In this document: piece by piece, positions 60,186 to 64,000 of the stretch | Position numbering within the stretch: the stretch's first letter is position 1 | Layout of the letters: each line of letters begins with the position of its first letter | Source: Sternotherus odoratus | Lineage: Eukaryota > Chordata > Testudines > Kinosternidae | Direction: 5' to 3' | NCBI GenBank assembly: GCA_032164245.1 | Contig: JAVMKO010000004.1 | Coordinates: forward strand, 35,751,626-35,815,625 | Length of the DNA: 64,000 nt | Program-made: the position numbers and the translations under genes | The notes under the pieces: model-generated | What the model saw: only the letters and a program-made list of their open reading frames with translations | What the model was told of the DNA's origin: nothing | Databases searched by the model: none

Positions 60186-62885
60186 GTCTGGTCTTTACCT
60201 TTGATGGATTTAATGCTGCCTGATGTATCACATGAAGATGAAGGGTTTTCCTACTGCTCATTACTACCACCTCAATACTAAATACAAACAAGGATCTTGG
60301 TTTGTACATGGCAATATTGTTTCATCAAACCTGGGATTGTTAAAAATCTTCTAGAGTGGAAATCTGAAGACATAATATTGAAATTTATTTTTAAACTCTG
60401 CCAAATAAAAAGCAAATTGAATTTCAACTCACCTGAGTTTAACTGATTTCTAAAACTTTGGATCTCTCTAAACACAAAGAGAAAGATGGATAAAGCAGCT
60501 ATATTTAGCAGATCATAAATTGGCAAAATGCCATAGGTTGGACTATATAGTATACATAGCAGCAATATGTCAAATAAAATGGAGATGAATGGTCCCATCC
60601 ATGATGAAATGGAACAAAGATAGAGAATTTATTATCTCACTGTTTCCTGTTAACTTTGCATAGTCTTTTTAAAAGACTATACAGGTCCAATTCAGCCCTC
60701 AGCTGTGCAAGTTTAGTCCTCTCTAATGTGACACAATTGGATATAAAGGTTGTAATTAAAAAGTCTTAATTAGTGCTTTTAAAGTATTTTTATATTCATT
60801 GATGGAAGTCACTAAAAATGGTAGAAACTATTTTTCTTGAAGGTTGACCAAATCCAGAAGTTTAAATCAGATGACCTTTGAAATTGAGGAGTAATCTAGA
60901 TTTCAGAACTCTTATACCAACTCAACTCAATAACTAGTGCTGAGGTTGATTATAAAATTGTATATGTTTGTTGTTTGGTTCTGGTTTAGATTCAGCCAGA
61001 ATCTCCCAAGAATAGTTGGTTTCTTCACTGTGGAACTGAAAGCCTAGCTCGATTCAGCTGTGATCTTAATTAACAAATCTTAAACTTAGTTAGATCCAGA
61101 TCTAAATGGCACTTTTCAGCCACTTCTAATTTTAGGATCAGATTTTCAAACTTGGGTGTTTAAAGTCAGGCATTCAAGAACCATTCCCACTAAACCTAAA
61201 TATGGATTTAGGTGCCTAATTTTAAAGGTCCAAGCTTTAAAACTGGATTCAATTGGAAGAAGAAAATGAAGAAGAAAGACTTAGCCATTAGAATAGCCTC
61301 CAACATGCAACTAATAAACATCTCTATATATTGCAGCAGATATACAAGCCATTTAATGATGAATTGGTTCTAGATGCAGAAATAAATTCCTACCTTACAG
61401 TCGCATTTATATATGCTTATGTGATGAACTCCTTTGATTTGTTGCCAGTGGAGTTCTGGTTTCATTGAGAAAATACATGGGCAAGTACTGCACCTAGTTT
61501 GAAGAAGAATAAGCAAAACAAATGCTACAAAAGACAAAAAGTGAATTTTTATCCCATTCAGAAAAATCGATGAAAAAGGAGAGTTTGGCAGTTTTCTTTT
61601 ATGTGCCAAATGCTTTGTATAGTTCTACTGGCACAATCATGTTCCTTAACTGGGCAAATTCCTATGTTGATCTCTGGCAATGAGCATTTTCAGAGATAAG
61701 AATAATGAAGATGTTAAGTATCAGTGACAAGCTAAACATTACCCGCTGAGGACTGATGTTTAATGGAATGGAAGGCAGTTTTGTATTAGTTATTAATCAC
61801 TCCTTACTATTGAAGAAGACCAGTGGCTAATCCTTTCCCTTTTAACTTTTGTGAATGCAAAAGCTAATATTGATGTTCCCTAAAATACACAGCATGGGGA
61901 TAATAAAATAGTCTCAATGTCATTCACTTTTGCCATTTCATTTACTTTTTGTCTTCAAAGTACAGGATAAAATTGCCCATGCCTGCTGTTAGAAATGCCC
62001 TGGCCTATGCGAATATTCCTGCCATAACCCATTTTGATTTAAAATAAGCAGCAAAAATAATATGTGTGTGTATTTTTTCATACAACCATTCTTGTTCTCG
62101 ATCAGTACAGAAACATTTAGATTGAACAGTGCTGCTGTTGATTCAGGTCCAGTAAAGGGTCTTTTACTTAAGAGCAAACTTAATTGCACCAGTAAGGTGG
62201 GAATTATTTAAAGCAATCTCTTAAGGAAGAGGAGCTGTTTACCAGAGGCGATCCTTTGTGCAGGTTTCACAGTACACTGAACATTAAAAGTCTGTAAAAC
62301 AGAGTAGAAGTTTAGATTAGAGAAGTGCTGAATTTGGTATGTTAATAAGCATTTCCCACCTTTGTGTACCCTTTGACACCACAAAATGGTGGGGTGCTGG
62401 AAAGTTTCCTACATATCTTCTAGAGATACTGGCTCTAGTGCTGCCCGACGCAGCTGTAGAACATTTTAGGATATTTCTATTTAGAGTCCAAAACCTGTGG
62501 ATACATGACAAAATACCAAACTCAGATGCAGATGTTCTATCCCTTATTTTTAGTTAAGTACACACTGTTTATTTTCCATCTTTAGTTTATTATCATTTAT
62601 TGTTATTTTTATTACTATAGCACAGAGAAGCCCTAGTACCCCATTGTGCAAGGTATCGTACATAGAATGAGAAGATAGTCACTGCCTCGAAGAGTTTACA
62701 ATCCAAGTATAAGACAAGAGAAAACAAATGGATACAGACAGATGGGAAAGCACAAGGAAACAATGAGACAATATTTATCAGCATGATAGTAGTTTAGTAG
62801 CTTAAATATTTATTATTATCATAATAGAGTTTTGTTCTTATGAGAATACTAATGGAAATGTCTTTTTTTTTTGTCTTTTGAACAG
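60186..62885. other. FAT4 intron
   Basis: About 2.7 kb with no recognised gene or classified element. Frames at 60278-60598 and 61370-61609 on the minus strand lack support. The acceptor tract TTTTTTTTTTGTCTTTTGAACAG precedes the next exon. Confidence 0.5.
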
Positions 62886-63136
62886 CTATAGTCTTATTGG
62901 TGGTAATTCACAATTCACAATCAACCCATCAACAGGACAGATCATCACCAGTGCATTACTAGATAGAGAGACTAAGGAGAACTACACCTTAGTAGTTGTG
63001 GCCTGCGATGGTGGTTTTCCCAAAGCCCTTTCCAGTTCTACCAGTGTCCTTGTCACTGTTGCCGATGTGAATGACAATCCTCCCAAATTTCAACACCATC
63101 CTTATGTCACCCATATTCCATCACCTACAACTTCAG
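62886..63136 (+). CDS. FAT4: FAT4 exon (most of a cadherin repeat and start of the next)
   Basis: A 251-nt exon with acceptor TTTTGAACAG and donor TTCAG|GTAATG. It is entered with the third base of a Ser codon and left with one base of a Gly codon. It encodes YSLIGGNSQFTINPSTGQII, TSALLDRETKENYTLVVVA, SSTSVLVTVADVNDNPPKFQ and HHPYVTHIPSPTTS. These residues match FAT4 closely. The next exon, expected to open with FVFAV-type residues and by recollection the large FAT4 exon, is beyond the window. Confidence 0.96.
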
Positions 63137-64000
63137 GTAATGTAATTATGGTGGCCCCCCAGGAGATAATGGGATAATGTAAAAATCTGATCAAGTGATA
63201 GGTCATTTCATTAGAAATTTATAAAATATATTGCCCTGTAACTATTTTACATTGTCTGTCATGTTTGTGGCATGTGCTGTTGGAAATAGTTAACAGAGTT
63301 GAGATAGTGAATGGGGTTGGATTAGTAATTATAATGTTTTCTTCTGTGTTTTTTTCCTCTTCATATCCACATCAAATCATCCTCTTTTGAAGCTCACTAG
63401 TTACAGTATATGCAGTATTATCTAGAAGAGCTGGTATTTTTCTTTGGTTTGTTATTAATTCACAACAATACTTTTGTAAGAATAGATTAATTAATCCCTA
63501 CAAAGAGTTTTGAGGATAAAAAGTTCTGTACATTTTATTATTGAGAAAAAGGGCAGTTGATGGGACACCTCTTAGTGGACCAAAAAATAAATGCAAACTT
63601 CTGTGGTGAAAAGGTCTCTTTTTCAAGTTGTCATCTATTGAATCCCAAAAATTGACTACTCAGATGTCCCTCTGGTTAGGGTTCATTAAACCAGGAGGCC
63701 ACCCAGAGCTGCCTCTGGTTAAGGTAGGGAATTTGCCTTCCTTTGTTTCCAAAGTGTCAAGTACACCTCTAGTTCTGTACAGATAATGTTATTTCATTTT
63801 TTAAAAGGCAGCCCATCATCTACAGAATATTACACATTTTTAAGTGGTTAATTCATTTTTTACTTTACAGGTTATTTCTTTCTGAAGGCAAAGAAAATAC
63901 TCATGGTCTTAATCTCATTTATTCTAGGGCCCTTTTTACAGTGGGCTTGACTTACACTTACACTGACTTTAAAGTCCCTTTATGCTGGAAGAGTGTTATA
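63137..64000. other. FAT4 intron, continuing past the window
   Basis: Starts with donor GTAATG. No exon, RNA or classified repeat up to the right edge. Confidence 0.5.

Overview
This window looks like vertebrate nuclear DNA, most likely from a turtle (Testudines); a crocodilian is the main alternative. The basis is spliced, GT-AG-bounded coding exons of an atypical cadherin, long AT-rich introns, and a set of interspersed repeats: CR1 LINE tails, Penelope-like elements with the GIY-YIG endonuclease, a Gmr1-like Gypsy element, RTE-type LINEs, Tigger/hAT-like MITEs and a Helitron. Species assignment is inference from repeat families recalled from turtle genomes; no search was run.

The window is dominated by one + strand gene, FAT4 (protocadherin Fat 4). 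Seven coding exons lie at 22202-22333, 25780-26041, 29666-30016, 35262-36184, 36827-37001, 60005-60185 and 62886-63136. They total 2275 nt, splice in phase throughout, and encode the end of one cadherin repeat, seven complete repeats and the start of the next, from the middle of the extracellular region. Positions 1-22201 are upstream intron; the intron at 37002-60004 is about 23 kb; the next exon lies beyond 64000.

Within the upstream intron, on the opposite strand, four small exons (5987-6124, 4877-4980, 4128-4242, 3221-3318) have consensus splice signals, matching phases, a stop codon and a downstream AATAAA. Together they encode a 150-residue C-terminal protein segment that I do not recognise. 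This nested antisense gene is the most interesting unexplained signal here. One possible further upstream exon (11263-11380) and a possible alternative microexon (14651-14675) are noted with low confidence.

Repeats by region: 1-785 Gmr1-like Gypsy LTR, tRNA-Leu primer site and broken SCAN-like gag (- strand); 6431-7138 CR1 (-); 10832-11116 a fold-back Penelope copy with a 12-bp target duplication and two degenerate hammerhead ribozymes; 15990-16657 and 18920-19217 DNA-transposon derivatives; 24951-25247 a long-TIR MITE; 30773-31331 a non-autonomous Helitron; 31881-32011 a MITE; 34640-34830 a promoter-like LTR fragment; 38799-39767 two abutting elements with CpG-rich tandem arrays; 42770-43363 CR1 (+); 45330-47115 and 50850-53470 RTE-like LINE remnants (-); 53570-53800 an LTR-like fragment; 54980-56935 a truncated Penelope element. 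Several short palindromes of one dispersed family also recur through the introns.
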